A stretch of 64,000 nucleotides of DNA from Chitinophaga pinensis DSM 2588. GTDB lineage: Bacteria > Bacteroidota > Bacteroidia > Chitinophagales > Chitinophagaceae. The stretch spans positions 4,768,001 through 4,832,000 of the forward strand of contig NC_013132.1 of assembly GCF_000024005.1 (NCBI RefSeq), read 5' to 3'. The notes under the pieces were generated by a model. The model worked only from the letters and a program-made list of their open reading frames with translations, did not search any database and was not told where the DNA came from. Shown here piece after piece: positions 47,246 through 55,027 of the stretch; the stretch's first letter is position 1; each line of letters opens with the position of its first letter. Both the position numbers and the translations under genes were made by a program.

Positions 47246-47441
47246 CTTCTGTGGTTTGTCTGGTTATGCATTTGGGTTCTTCTACTAACATATTATCCGC
47301 CTTATCCATGAATAATATCCTACCTGTCGCCCCGTCTTCAATCTTACTACATTCACAGTGGCAGCATCTGTATTTCGGGGTAGATATCGGTGATACGGTA
47401 TACCCCCACTCATGCTTTGCTATATGTCCTTTCTTTGGCAT
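47229..47441 (-). CDS. small zinc-ribbon-like phage protein (HEW/CxHCxC family)
   Basis: The 70 residues contain AKHEWGY, then YRCCHCECSKIEDG and EPKCITR, matching the layout of the 63-residue protein at 46801-46992. A zinc-binding role is inferred from the C-x2-C-x-C cluster. The stop codon overlaps the next gene by 17 bases. Confidence 0.65.
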   Translation of the reverse strand: MPKKGHIAKHEWGYTVSPISTPKYRCCHCECSKIEDGATGRILFMDKADNMLVEEPKCITRQTTEDGQTG

Positions 47442-47668
47442 TATGAATGCTTTTTAAGGTAACGCGCTCTGCGCAAATATTCTCTGTCCGATAGGCCGGG
47501 AATGAAGAAGCGCTCTGTATATCCACATGGAAGAGTGACCAGAATATTCGTATGAAATGGAGGGTTTTCTATAGTCCGATCAACAGTCCCTATATAATGG
47601 CCTTTCCGTGTTGTCACACGAACGACTTGACCTACTCCCTTTTTATGGTTATATCCTTTATTGTTCAT
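47441..47668 (-). CDS. phage protein of unknown function, 75 residues
   Basis: A basic, strand-rich protein (GQVVRVTTRKGHYIGTVDRT; LPCGYTERFFIPG) that may form a small barrel. No family is recognised. It overlaps the methyltransferase-like gene by 11 bases and the next gene by one. Confidence 0.65.
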   Translation of the reverse strand: MNNKGYNHKKGVGQVVRVTTRKGHYIGTVDRTIENPPFHTNILVTLPCGYTERFFIPGLSDREYLRRARYLKKHS

Positions 47669-48326
47669 CTTCCTTGCCCTCCTGCGGCTCTGGTATCCGC
47701 GTTTCGTTCATGAATTTACCCCATTGATACGCCATTGCCTGAGCAATACCTAGATATGTCTTACTCCTTAACATAGCCCTGTCTTCGGTAGGAGGTAATT
47801 TCCATATCCGTTGCTCCCTTCCGTCTACAATATTAGTAGGCTGCAAATCCGGAAGCCCCTTTAACCAAAGACACGTTGCTTTAGTTTCTTCATGTCCGAA
47901 CTGCCAAGGCTGGATTATTTGATCAGGCTTACGATATAACTTAGACATGATGCCGATCGGATTTTCTATTGCAATCATTTCACAAGGATGATCAGCAAAC
48001 ATCATAAAGAAGTCAACAGACCGCTGCTGCCTGCCGTCTGCTCTCTTCTCTTTAAACCATCTAGCACCGCTTACTGCTAGGTCAGTGCATGGAGGAAACG
48101 CTATAATAGCATCCCACTTATTTATAAATACTTCTTCCTTTGATTGAGTATAAAATCTGAAAGAAGATAATACAACTGTGATATCCTCAACTATGTGCCA
48201 TTCCGGATGGCCGCCCGAACAGGGTAAAATATCACAACTGAAAGCTTTGATACCTAATTTTCTGAATGCTTTAGTTACCTCTTGTGATTCTTCGCAAGCC
48301 ACCAATACATTAAACTCACGTATCAT
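47658..48326 (-). CDS. cytosine-methyltransferase-like phage protein
   Basis: The 222-residue protein has a Rossmann-type start (NVLVACEESQEVTKAFRKLG) and a motif IV-like site FPPCTDLAVSGARWF with the PPC cysteine. An ENP motif (IAIENPIGIMSK) stands where cytosine-C5 methyltransferases have ENV, and GHEETKATCLWLKGLP follows. It matches a phage family usually annotated as DNA cytosine methyltransferase, but is shorter than typical enzymes and has no clear target-recognition domain. It may modify phage DNA against host restriction. It overlaps the upstream gene by 4 bases. Confidence 0.8.
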   Translation of the reverse strand: MIREFNVLVACEESQEVTKAFRKLGIKAFSCDILPCSGGHPEWHIVEDITVVLSSFRFYTQSKEEVFINKWDAIIAFPPCTDLAVSGARWFKEKRADGRQQRSVDFFMMFADHPCEMIAIENPIGIMSKLYRKPDQIIQPWQFGHEETKATCLWLKGLPDLQPTNIVDGREQRIWKLPPTEDRAMLRSKTYLGIAQAMAYQWGKFMNETRIPEPQEGKEDEQ

Positions 48327-48583
48327 AGCTGTTGGCCCTCCTGCGCCGGATCGGGGATAAGACCGCGTTCAATAGCATAGTGCTCCCCTTCTTCTAAATC
48401 GTGAGCATAGGGATTATTTAATTGCCAACATTGCATAAACTGCTCATGCATTCGCTTAACGGCTATGCGTGCAGCAGGGAAATAAACTGTATCCATTACA
48501 TATTTTGTGACAGGTCCCTGCGGATGATGCTCTGTTGCCATCTCTTCAGCGATCTCTCTTACGAGCGCTTCGTGCTTATTCAT
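48323..48583 (-). CDS. phage protein of unknown function, 86 residues
   Basis: The mainly helical protein starts [20 protein letters not shown]. The ATG at 48583 sits in an ATGA overlap with the upstream gene, which supports this start over one seven codons earlier. No family is recognised. Confidence 0.7.
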   Translation of the reverse strand: MNKHEALVREIAEEMATEHHPQGPVTKYVMDTVYFPAARIAVKRMHEQFMQCWQLNNPYAHDLEEGEHYAIERGLIPDPAQEGQQL

Positions 48584-48920
48584 GTGTTGCCGTTTTAGGG
48601 TCAATGTATCCGTGTTCCAGCAGCCATATTTCTATTGGTTCTAAATGAAATCCTTCGGATTTAGCAAACTCCCTGATCGCTTCGACCTGCTTTTCAATTG
48701 TAAATGCTGCCGCGTCATATTCATCTGCATTCTCCATATCATCAAAGTTGAATGCCAATTTCATTTTTCTTTCCTGGTATGTCATTTTCTGTTCAGGCAT
48801 TGTCGGTGGTTTAGGGACAGAAGTTGACACTTGACAGATTGTACTTGAACAGGATAAACCATTCCAGGTGGATTGATTACCACATGTCGGGCAAATGTTT
48901 GGATTTGATTGATTGCTCAT
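48576..48920 (-). CDS. phage protein with N-terminal zinc finger, 114 residues
   Basis: The N-terminus has a [10 protein letters not shown] site with a later cysteine pair (LSCSSTIC). A linker and an acidic helical C-terminal domain follow ([20 protein letters not shown]). The fold suggests nucleic-acid or protein binding, but no family is recognised. Its ATG overlaps the stop of the 45-residue gene upstream. Confidence 0.65.
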   Translation of the reverse strand: MSNQSNPNICPTCGNQSTWNGLSCSSTICQVSTSVPKPPTMPEQKMTYQERKMKLAFNFDDMENADEYDAAAFTIEKQVEAIREFAKSEGFHLEPIEIWLLEHGYIDPKTATHE

Positions 48921-49054
48921 GTCCAGTAGTATTTTTTGAATTTAATAATGATCCCTACACAGGGTAAGGGAAGAATGTACAGCCACTTCCTTTGTCTATC
49001 CCAGAAGAAGCCAACCCATAGGTCGTACCAAGCGAAGATGAATGATACCTTCAT
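48917..49054 (-). CDS. 45-residue phage membrane microprotein
   Basis: The frame reads [20 protein letters not shown], then [18 protein letters not shown] and KKYYWT. Small phage proteins with the FAWYD--VG-F-D---R--YILPLP pattern are common in dsDNA phage genomes and have no assigned role. The stop overlaps the next start in an ATGA arrangement. Confidence 0.75.
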   Translation of the reverse strand: MKVSFIFAWYDLWVGFFWDRQRKWLYILPLPCVGIIIKFKKYYWT

Positions 49055-49086
49055 ACTACCGCGTACCGCGCCCGGTTGGTTTAAGG

Positions 49087-49278
49087 TTAAAGATATCCAA
49101 AGGCACGTGCCGCTAATTCACCGATATAGCCTAAGTCGCACCCTTCATCTTCGTCTTCAAACGGTTCCCATTCGCCATCTTCATTTTCCTTCCCATAACA
49201 GGATTCTATCTTCTTGTCCAGCTGATCCCATTTTTCAGCCTTGGACTTCCACTCCTGTATTTGTTCTTCTGTGTACAT
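49087..49278 (-). CDS. acidic phage microprotein, 63 residues
   Basis: A coiled-coil start ([20 protein letters not shown]) is followed by a very acidic stretch ([16 protein letters not shown]). The charge pattern would suit a DNA mimic or nuclease inhibitor, but that is only inference. No family is recognised. Confidence 0.65.
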   Translation of the reverse strand: MYTEEQIQEWKSKAEKWDQLDKKIESCYGKENEDGEWEPFEDEDEGCDLGYIGELAARAFGYL

Positions 49279-49316
49279 AATGTTTTGCGTATACCCGCCG
49301 GTTGTTTTACAGGTGA

Positions 49317-49445
49317 TTAATGCGGCATCCCCATTTTTTCGCCGGTCCAGTCATGGAACCTGCCTATCCAGGATGCGCGTCTGTTAGAGAAGCAAAGCAG
49401 CGGATGGGCTATGGCGTTGTGAACGAAGAACCAGAAGCGTTTCAT
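49317..49445 (-). CDS. 42-residue phage microprotein (VHN-AHPL family)
   Basis: The frame reads MKRFWFFVHNAIAHPLLCFS, then NRRASWIGRFHDWTGEKM and GMPH. The HN-(I/V)AHPL and FHDWT motifs match a small phage family seen in many tailed phages with unknown function. The ATG is followed by the next gene after 38 bp. Confidence 0.75.
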   Translation of the reverse strand: MKRFWFFVHNAIAHPLLCFSNRRASWIGRFHDWTGEKMGMPH

Positions 49446-49456
49446 GGCCGGTTGGT

Positions 49457-49687
49457 TTAACCCTCCCATTCCTTATCAGGGAATGCAGAGGCGTGTTTTA
49501 ATAGATGGTGAACCTTTTTTACATCCCTGATGGATATACCCAAGTATTTTAATATGCCTCTGAACTTTCCTTCCAGTTCGTACTGGCCCTTGTGTAACCA
49601 GAAGTCAGGCATATCGTGAAACTCAAAAATGACTACGGGAATGAGCTCTTCTCCCTTCTTTGGTTTGTCGTTCTTATATTGCTTCAT
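49457..49687 (-). CDS. phage protein of unknown function, 76 residues
   Basis: A small alpha/beta protein (GEELIPVVIFEFHDMPDFWL, HKGQYELEGKFRGILKYLG) with no recognised family. The start overlaps the upstream gene by 4 bases. Confidence 0.65.
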   Translation of the reverse strand: MKQYKNDKPKKGEELIPVVIFEFHDMPDFWLHKGQYELEGKFRGILKYLGISIRDVKKVHHLLKHASAFPDKEWEG

Positions 49688-49995
49688 GGCTTGAAGTTTA
49701 GGAGTGATTCAGGAATAGGGCACCAAAACTCAACTGTTGGAGTAAACTCAGACTCATAGCTCAGATAGAATCCTTCTCTTTTTTCATAAAGACAAATCGC
49801 TACCTCGTTATCTTCTTCAGGGATTAGTGCTAAAAACGGAACTAATTCTTCGGGGAGTTGCTCTGTTACCGGTATCCACTTCGGCTGAGCTGCTTGAAAC
49901 CCGGCAACGAACGCATCGCCTATCGCCTTTGTCGCTGTTTCGTCTGAAAGGGTAGAGCAGTACTGGACTGCCATATCGTGTGCTGTCTGAGTCAT
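49684..49995 (-). CDS. DUF551-domain phage protein
   Basis: The 103-residue protein ends in the DUF551 pattern: PKWIPVTEQLPEE, then a strand and VEFWCPIPE. DUF551 proteins are frequent in phages and have no known activity. The ATG at 49995 (MTQTAHDMAVQY) overlaps the upstream stop in an ATGA arrangement. Confidence 0.8.
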   Translation of the reverse strand: MTQTAHDMAVQYCSTLSDETATKAIGDAFVAGFQAAQPKWIPVTEQLPEELVPFLALIPEEDNEVAICLYEKREGFYLSYESEFTPTVEFWCPIPESLLNFKP

Positions 49996-50177
49996 ACCTG
50001 TTTGTTTAAGAGTTCTTCCAGCGCTTCGATCATAATGAGGCATTCATTGGGGCTGCATGTAATGGCGTCTTCATCATCCATGTTGTCTACAGAAGGGTCA
50101 ATATTGATGTCTTTTAACTCCTTGAGTAGATTCTGTCTTGCTACGCGGGTTTTATCCGCTAATTCTTCTTTGCTCAT
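49992..50177 (-). CDS. phage protein of unknown function, 61 residues
   Basis: An acidic helical protein (KEELADKTRVARQNLLKELK, CSPNECLIMIEALEELLN). No family is recognised. It overlaps YopX upstream by 4 bases and the next gene by 4 bases. Confidence 0.65.
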   Translation of the reverse strand: MSKEELADKTRVARQNLLKELKDINIDPSVDNMDDEDAITCSPNECLIMIEALEELLNKQV

Positions 50178-50617
50178 TGTTTTTGATTTAAAAGGTGAGA
50201 GTGTTCGTAGATATTTCCGACTACAAACGTATATGTCAACTGGGGATCGCGTGATATATCGCCTTCATTCAATGCCCACATACCATCAGAACATTCCACT
50301 GCGAACGATGCCGTGGCGGCAATCCATACTACCTTACCAGAGTGTCCCTTTTCGGATTGAAGGATGTCGCCTTCGTATATCTCAACACCGTTCTTATCTT
50401 TAATACCAGTGTATTGCATAAGGACGGCAGTGGGTCTTTCGTTCCATTCATAGATTTCGTCTGTGTAGTGCCCGCCACGATCTACAAATCTGACATCACG
50501 TGTTCTAAGAAGGAACCCGTTACAGGAGAACTCAAAACTGACGTCTTCTGATTCTGAGTTAATTATTCCTCCTAACTCCTGAACAAATGCGCGAAACTTA
50601 ATCTCTCTGTTTTTCAC
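50174..50617 (-). CDS. YopX-family phage protein
   Basis: The 147-residue protein matches the YopX family: KNREIKFRAFVQ at the start, LMQYTGIKDKNGVEIYEGDI in the middle, and VGNIYEHSHLL at the end. YopX proteins are widespread in Gram-positive and Bacteroidota phages and have no assigned function. The start codon is GTG at 50617, set inside an AACAGTGAA motif. Confidence 0.88.
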   Translation of the reverse strand: MKNREIKFRAFVQELGGIINSESEDVSFEFSCNGFLLRTRDVRFVDRGGHYTDEIYEWNERPTAVLMQYTGIKDKNGVEIYEGDILQSEKGHSGKVVWIAATASFAVECSDGMWALNEGDISRDPQLTYTFVVGNIYEHSHLLNQKQ

Positions 50618-50651
50618 TGTTCTTTGCCCGGCATATCGCCGCCGGAGGCGT

Positions 50652-50930
50652 TTAACTGAATATGAAGTATATGCAGATTGATACTGCGGCAGCTACTATG
50701 GCGACCTGTAATGCACCAATATCAATGCTGCTATCCAAATGGGCGCTGAATGCTCTTTTAACTGAAGCCTCAGTTGTCAGGCGGCGAGGATTGATCTCAT
50801 GGAATGACCGATCGCTGATAGTGAAGGTCTCACCATGTAGCAGCCAGTATTTGCCGGTCCACTTTGCCACATGCATTTCCTTGTCGTTGGGCTGCAGCTT
50901 CACCCAGTAGTACCCTGGTTCACGGTTCAT
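50652..50930 (-). CDS. phage membrane protein, 92 residues
   Basis: A cytoplasmic N-terminal domain (MNREPGYYWVKLQPNDKEMH, VAKWTGKYWLLHG) is followed by a C-terminal membrane helix (LQVAIVAAAVSICIYFIFS). The ATG at 50930 overlaps the upstream stop. No family is recognised. Confidence 0.65.
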   Translation of the reverse strand: MNREPGYYWVKLQPNDKEMHVAKWTGKYWLLHGETFTISDRSFHEINPRRLTTEASVKRAFSAHLDSSIDIGALQVAIVAAAVSICIYFIFS

Positions 50931-51211
50931 GGTGTAGGCTTTGAAATATATAATATAAAGGAGCTGAAACCAATCAATAGGGCCATCATTATCCAAAACA
51001 TAAAGTTCCTTTCCTTGCGAGCCTCGTCTACCATTTCGCTGTACCTGTCATTCTCTTCTTTCAGGAATTGTATGTATGGATGGTTGCCCCGGTTCTGCGT
51101 TTCCAGCGCCTGCGTGAGTGCGGAAACCTGCTTGAGAAGCTCCTCGTTCTCGGCAGCTAGGTTAGTAGGGACGGTGATGTTTATCCCTTTGTATTGGCAG
51201 TTATTGCACAT
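50927..51211 (-). CDS. phage protein with CxxC, coiled coil and membrane helix, 94 residues
   Basis: The N-terminus has MCNNCQYKG, then a long coiled coil (AAENEELLKQVSALTQALET) and a C-terminal membrane helix (FMFWIMMALLIGFSSFILYI). The topology would place the coiled coil in the cytoplasm. No family is recognised. Confidence 0.65.
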   Translation of the reverse strand: MCNNCQYKGINITVPTNLAAENEELLKQVSALTQALETQNRGNHPYIQFLKEENDRYSEMVDEARKERNFMFWIMMALLIGFSSFILYISKPTP

Positions 51212-51623
51212 TTTTGTCCGGTTTATTGGTCAATAAATTTTCTGGGATCAACTTACTGGCTTCTAAAAGCCTGATTAATAAATCTGCCCTTGCTGCTACT
51301 TCGGTTGGGTGCCAACCAGCTTCAAGATGATTCTTACCACCAACCTCGCTATATCCTACTGAATGTCCCTTCCAGCAGTACCTGTGGTACCAAGCATAAT
51401 GTGCACCATCTGGCATGTCGAATGGTAGCATCTCCCCAAGTTCAGCGACTGTAAAAGCGGAGAAGCTTTCTCCACCTTCCGGATCTACTGTGAAGTATCC
51501 ATTAGGTATTATTTGCCAACCGGCGCCGTTATGTACATGATAGAAGACGCTTTTCTGTTCGATCCCTAATTCGAACAGCTTTTCTGCCTGTTCGAGAGTG
51601 ATTACTTGCTCTGATAGTTTCAT
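51201..51623 (-). CDS. phage protein of unknown function, 140 residues
   Basis: The first part reads as a helix (TLEQAEKLFELGIEQ) and strands (SVFYHVHNGAGWQIIPNGYF). The C-terminal part has HPTEVAARADLLIRLLEASK, a pattern seen in several Bacteroidota phage proteins. No function is known. It overlaps both neighbours by 4-11 bases. Confidence 0.7.
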   Translation of the reverse strand: MKLSEQVITLEQAEKLFELGIEQKSVFYHVHNGAGWQIIPNGYFTVDPEGGESFSAFTVAELGEMLPFDMPDGAHYAWYHRYCWKGHSVGYSEVGGKNHLEAGWHPTEVAARADLLIRLLEASKLIPENLLTNKPDKNVQ

Positions 51624-51973
51624 TGTTCTTTTTTGTTACGTGATAGTTTATGTCCCCTGTCTGCTCCCCACTGGTGATGATCCTCGATGTAGTTGTTACA
51701 GTGGAAGCAGGCAGGTTCCCAGTACCGTTCATCCAGCAGGAGATCAATCGAAGACTTCCCTTTCCGATGGTTTACACACTGTGCGGCGCCCGTACACCCG
51801 GGTGCTCTGATCACGCACTGTTTACCCTCCCAGAACAACCGGCTTTTCGGGAAGTACTCCCGGTTCGCCCGCTGCCGCTTCTTACTGTACTGCTGGATCT
51901 TTACCCGCTTCTTCTCTTTAGGTTGCTTGCCGGATAGCTTTAGCTGCTGTCGGTAGTTCAGGTAGTCGCTCAT
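51620..51973 (-). CDS. HNH/NinG-like nuclease or recombination protein
   Basis: The 117-residue protein has a basic N-terminus and a metal-binding core with CVIRAPGCTGAAQCVNHRKG and WEPACFHCNNYIEDHH. These cysteines and histidines fit a beta-beta-alpha metal endonuclease related to NinG, which processes recombination intermediates in lambda-like phages. Full HNH catalysis is not certain. The CAGTGAACAATG motif lies at its start. Confidence 0.75.
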   Translation of the reverse strand: MSDYLNYRQQLKLSGKQPKEKKRVKIQQYSKKRQRANREYFPKSRLFWEGKQCVIRAPGCTGAAQCVNHRKGKSSIDLLLDERYWEPACFHCNNYIEDHHQWGADRGHKLSRNKKEQ

Positions 51974-52016
51974 TGTTCACTGTTTACGAGCTTATCCAGC
52001 TCTTTGATCACTGTTA

Positions 52017-52745
52017 TTAATTGAACCTGATACGTTTTTCCTGTGGCTGGTTGTAATTGTATATGTCTTCTATCAAACGCATGTATTGGGACTTACTGGT
52101 ACAATTAACCATCTTTGATGATTGATATGTGAGCTTTTGTATGAACTTGTCAAACTCAAAACCTTCTGTTGAGAGTGCATGGATAAATGCGAAGATGAAT
52201 GATCGGCGTTTGAACCCGGAGTAATATGGTTCAATTTGGTATATCTTCATTGCCACATCATTTGCCCATTCTAAATCCTTAACGCCAAATGTCCCCTTCT
52301 GGAAGTCTTTCTGGCTGTCCCCATTACCGTTGTAAAGTTTTCCAGACAACAAAGCGATACACTCACTGTTACTCAACTGCCAGCGATCCTTGAATTGTTT
52401 ATATACTTTATAGTGATGATAATTCATTTCCACATAAGTGTTGAGGAAGTCGTCCAGCGTCCAGGTCTTATTTGTCATATTGGCCTTTTGCGTCTGCGTG
52501 ATGCCCAGCCCATCAACGACTATGTAGTAAACAGGTAGCTGAAGTTCTTGTCGGGCCTGCAGGCGGTGTTGGCCATCAATTACTTCATTTTTCTCATTTA
52601 CAACAATGGGAATCATCAGATCCTCTTCAGATATAGACTCCTTGAGTCGTTTTACATGATTCAAATCCACCTTTCTATTCCCCAGTATTTTTTTAAACTG
52701 AGTGTAATCTGAGGTCTTGAGTACTTTGGTTGTAATTGTTTTCAT
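52017..52745 (-). CDS. ParB-like nuclease-domain protein
   Basis: The 242-residue protein has the ParB/Srx N-terminal fold: HVKRLKESISEEDLMIPIVV and the signature VIDGQHRLQARQEL, where GQHR is the active-site-like motif. A long C-terminal region (GLGITQTQKANMTNKTWTLD) resembles phage ParB-like proteins rather than chromosome partition proteins. Its role may be in DNA handling or regulation. Confidence 0.82.
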   Translation of the reverse strand: MKTITTKVLKTSDYTQFKKILGNRKVDLNHVKRLKESISEEDLMIPIVVNEKNEVIDGQHRLQARQELQLPVYYIVVDGLGITQTQKANMTNKTWTLDDFLNTYVEMNYHHYKVYKQFKDRWQLSNSECIALLSGKLYNGNGDSQKDFQKGTFGVKDLEWANDVAMKIYQIEPYYSGFKRRSFIFAFIHALSTEGFEFDKFIQKLTYQSSKMVNCTSKSQYMRLIEDIYNYNQPQEKRIRFN

Positions 52746-52747
52746 TG

Positions 52748-53179
52748 TTAAATGTTCTTTTCAAGTTCTATAATCACTGTTTTGTAGTTTTTTACCGTGA
52801 ATCTTAGCACCCTCCACCCTAAAGCTTGGGCGGCGTTCAGCTTATCTGTATCACCTGTAAAACCTTCTAGGGTTGTGTGTCTACTTTTGGCACTTACCAG
52901 ACCATCATACTCAATTCCGATTTTCTTGTCCGGCAGAGCAAAATCAAACCGCCACTTTCTAACGGGGTGGAATCGCCATTCACGTTCTACCATGATCCCA
53001 GTTTCCAGAGCCCATGCCGCCAACTGACCGCCCATCCACAATACCTGGTGACACGGCGTGCTCGGTACCCGCTTCTTACGGTTTTTATGCGGCTTCTCCA
53101 GGTCATCAATAACTTGCATGTTCAGCGATGCTGCTTTGCTGGACTTCAGCTGCTGGACGGTGAAGTTGGTTCGTTTCAT
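52748..53179 (-). CDS. PD-(D/E)XK phage nuclease
   Basis: The 143-residue protein has a nuclease core WRFDFALPDKKIGIEYDG, with the aspartate, glutamate and following residues of the PD-(D/E)XK site, then a helix and VLRFTVKNYK. It could act as a Holliday-junction resolvase or very-short-patch-like nuclease. It overlaps the next gene upstream by 4 bases and sits in the replication/recombination block. Confidence 0.78.
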   Translation of the reverse strand: MKRTNFTVQQLKSSKAASLNMQVIDDLEKPHKNRKKRVPSTPCHQVLWMGGQLAAWALETGIMVEREWRFHPVRKWRFDFALPDKKIGIEYDGLVSAKSRHTTLEGFTGDTDKLNAAQALGWRVLRFTVKNYKTVIIELEKNI

Positions 53180-53439
53180 GAATCAAGTGGTTGATAACCC
53201 AATTGAATAGCCGCTTTCGCATTATCTCTGATCCTTACTTTTAGCAGGTTGTCGACGCTCACCTGGAAGTATTCAGATAATTTTACAAGCGTTTCATATC
53301 CTGGAGAACTTCTGCCTCTTTCCCAGTACCGGAAAGTTGCTTTGTGCACACAGAACATATCAGCCATATCCTGTACGCTTATTCCTCTTAGATGGCGCAG
53401 GTAGGTAAGGTTGTCGCCAAAGGTTATATTAACACTCAT
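53176..53439 (-). CDS. XRE-type helix-turn-helix protein
   Basis: The 87-residue protein is a small Cro/CI-type DNA-binding domain: LTYLRHLRGISVQDMADMFC, VHKATFRYWERGRSSPGYET, then LVKLSEYFQVSVDNLL. It may regulate the early operon. It overlaps both neighbours by 4 bases. Confidence 0.9.
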   Translation of the reverse strand: MSVNITFGDNLTYLRHLRGISVQDMADMFCVHKATFRYWERGRSSPGYETLVKLSEYFQVSVDNLLKVRIRDNAKAAIQLGYQPLDS

Positions 53440-54272
53440 ACATTGAAGATTTTATGCTTCCCCGCCTGCTTCCACTGGTCAAACAACCTCAATAGAGCAA
53501 TGCGCTTGGCGTATGATTTAACAAGATTTTGTTCCTGAACCGGTACCTGGTCGTTGAGGTAGGCGTCAATCATATTCAGCTTATTTTTCTTCTCCTCTCG
53601 ATCTATTGCTGGTGCGCCCAGCTCACTGTCACGCTTTGCCTGTGCTTCCTGAAAGATGGCCTTCTTGTCATCGGGGCTCAATGGTACAAGATTGAACTTA
53701 TCCAGAACATCATACACCATCCATGCATATTCCAGTGACGCGCTTGAGAACTCCTTATTCAGGAACTTTCGGTAATATTCGTTTGCAAATTCCCTGTCGT
53801 TCATATCAATTTCCTCCTGTGTGGGTTGTGGCTCTTCCATCGAAATACGCTGTTCGTTAATCTTACTGGCCAATTTCTTCCTCTTTTGCATGTACTGATA
53901 TAATACCTTGCCTGCGTGCTCGATCGTCAAATTTTGGCCATATAGTTCGATCTTTTCCGGTAACTCATTAGCTGCGTTAAGAGTGAAAGCCAGGGAAACC
54001 TCTCCGGGGGTGAGCATACTGTAGTGAGCCAAAAGGAACTTGTTGAACATCTTGGAAAACTCTGTTGCCGTCCCTTCATCCACTTTCAATCCAGTAGTAA
54101 GACAGATCTCTTTGAGCGCATTACTCACCTGGGACACAAGAGACTGGGCCGGCAGGTCCTTAATCCGATCGCTGGAGGCGTGCTGCTTCATCCAAATCTC
54201 TGATGATGTCAGCAGTAGCGGCGTCAATTGCTTCGATGCTTCCCGTAACTGTTTGCTTTCTTCCTGATCCAT
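53436..54272 (-). CDS. phage replication-associated protein, 278 residues
   Basis: A mainly helical protein with a C-terminal bundle ending in GKHKIFNV. Segments such as LTPGEVSLAFTLNAANELPE and HAGKVLYQYMQKRKKLASK are found in Bacteroidota phage replication blocks, where a helicase-loader-like role is often assumed. I cannot prove the function. Its first 113 bases overlap the end of the initiator gene upstream in another frame, so a later start (ATG at 54191) is possible. Confidence 0.6.
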   Translation of the reverse strand: MDQEESKQLREASKQLTPLLLTSSEIWMKQHASSDRIKDLPAQSLVSQVSNALKEICLTTGLKVDEGTATEFSKMFNKFLLAHYSMLTPGEVSLAFTLNAANELPEKIELYGQNLTIEHAGKVLYQYMQKRKKLASKINEQRISMEEPQPTQEEIDMNDREFANEYYRKFLNKEFSSASLEYAWMVYDVLDKFNLVPLSPDDKKAIFQEAQAKRDSELGAPAIDREEKKNKLNMIDAYLNDQVPVQEQNLVKSYAKRIALLRLFDQWKQAGKHKIFNV

Positions 54273-55017
54273 GAGACTTAGCTTTTTGTTCGTCGTTACG
54301 ATGCCAACTGGCGATGTAATTATTAGCCAAGGGTGGCCATTGCGCTATTGGAGACATGCCATTCATCCAGTTTACGCTTTCCCATTTGTTCCAAAACCCG
54401 TGAGCCATCTCTTCGGTGCCACCGGCGCGGCGGAAGAATTCCAATACCGCTTCGATACACGGTCCTTTGTTTTGGCGCGGCGGGGGGGGCGGCGGAACCG
54501 GGGGGGCATTAGCTTCGCTTTGGTCTTTAAGTTCATCAGCCTCTCTTTCTGGAATTTCTTGCGCGCGATACACTCCCTTCCCTTCCTTTCCTTTCCTTTC
54601 CTTTCCTGTCGTCCTAGGCGTTTCCTCGGTGTTTCCAAATGTTTCCTCAGTGTTTCCTCCCTGTTTCTCGCTCTCTTGAGCGGCGGTCTGAGGGGCTGGA
54701 AATTCGCTATGGGAAAGCGCTTCGGAGCCGGTAATCCTCTGGTGTTTCGTGAAATTGTTCACCTGAATCACTTTCATTTCGCCAACTTCATATCTTTCAA
54801 TGAAGCCTGCACTTTGAAGCCGTGCCAGATCGTTTTCAATGTTCACGTTGTCGTAAGGAAAGATTTCTGCCTTTATCCTCTTGGGGCGATCATGCATTCT
54901 TCCCTCTCTGTCTGCCAATGTCCACAAACCGATGAAGAGTAATCTAACCATGGCCGGAAGCTCAGCTAACTCCTCATTCTTAAAAAAGTCTGGTTTTATA
55001 GTTCTTATCCTGGCCAT
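54160..55017 (-). CDS. phage replication initiator, winged-helix type
   Basis: The 285-residue protein starts ARIRTIKPDFFKNEELAELP and continues VRLLFIGLWTLADREGRM, the conserved N-terminal winged-helix domain of phage replisome-organiser proteins. The middle is a low-complexity linker: a basic RKGKEGKG stretch encoded by CTTTC pentamers and a run of prolines encoded by G tracts. The C-terminal part (EMAHGFWNKWESVNWMNGM, WPPLANNYIASWHR) is typical of DnaT-like/replisome modules. It should bind the phage origin or load helicase. Confidence 0.85.
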   Translation of the reverse strand: MARIRTIKPDFFKNEELAELPAMVRLLFIGLWTLADREGRMHDRPKRIKAEIFPYDNVNIENDLARLQSAGFIERYEVGEMKVIQVNNFTKHQRITGSEALSHSEFPAPQTAAQESEKQGGNTEETFGNTEETPRTTGKERKGKEGKGVYRAQEIPEREADELKDQSEANAPPVPPPPPPRQNKGPCIEAVLEFFRRAGGTEEMAHGFWNKWESVNWMNGMSPIAQWPPLANNYIASWHRNDEQKAKSHGSGRKQTVTGSIEAIDAATADIIRDLDEAARLQRSD

Positions 55018-55027
55018 GTCTTATCGT

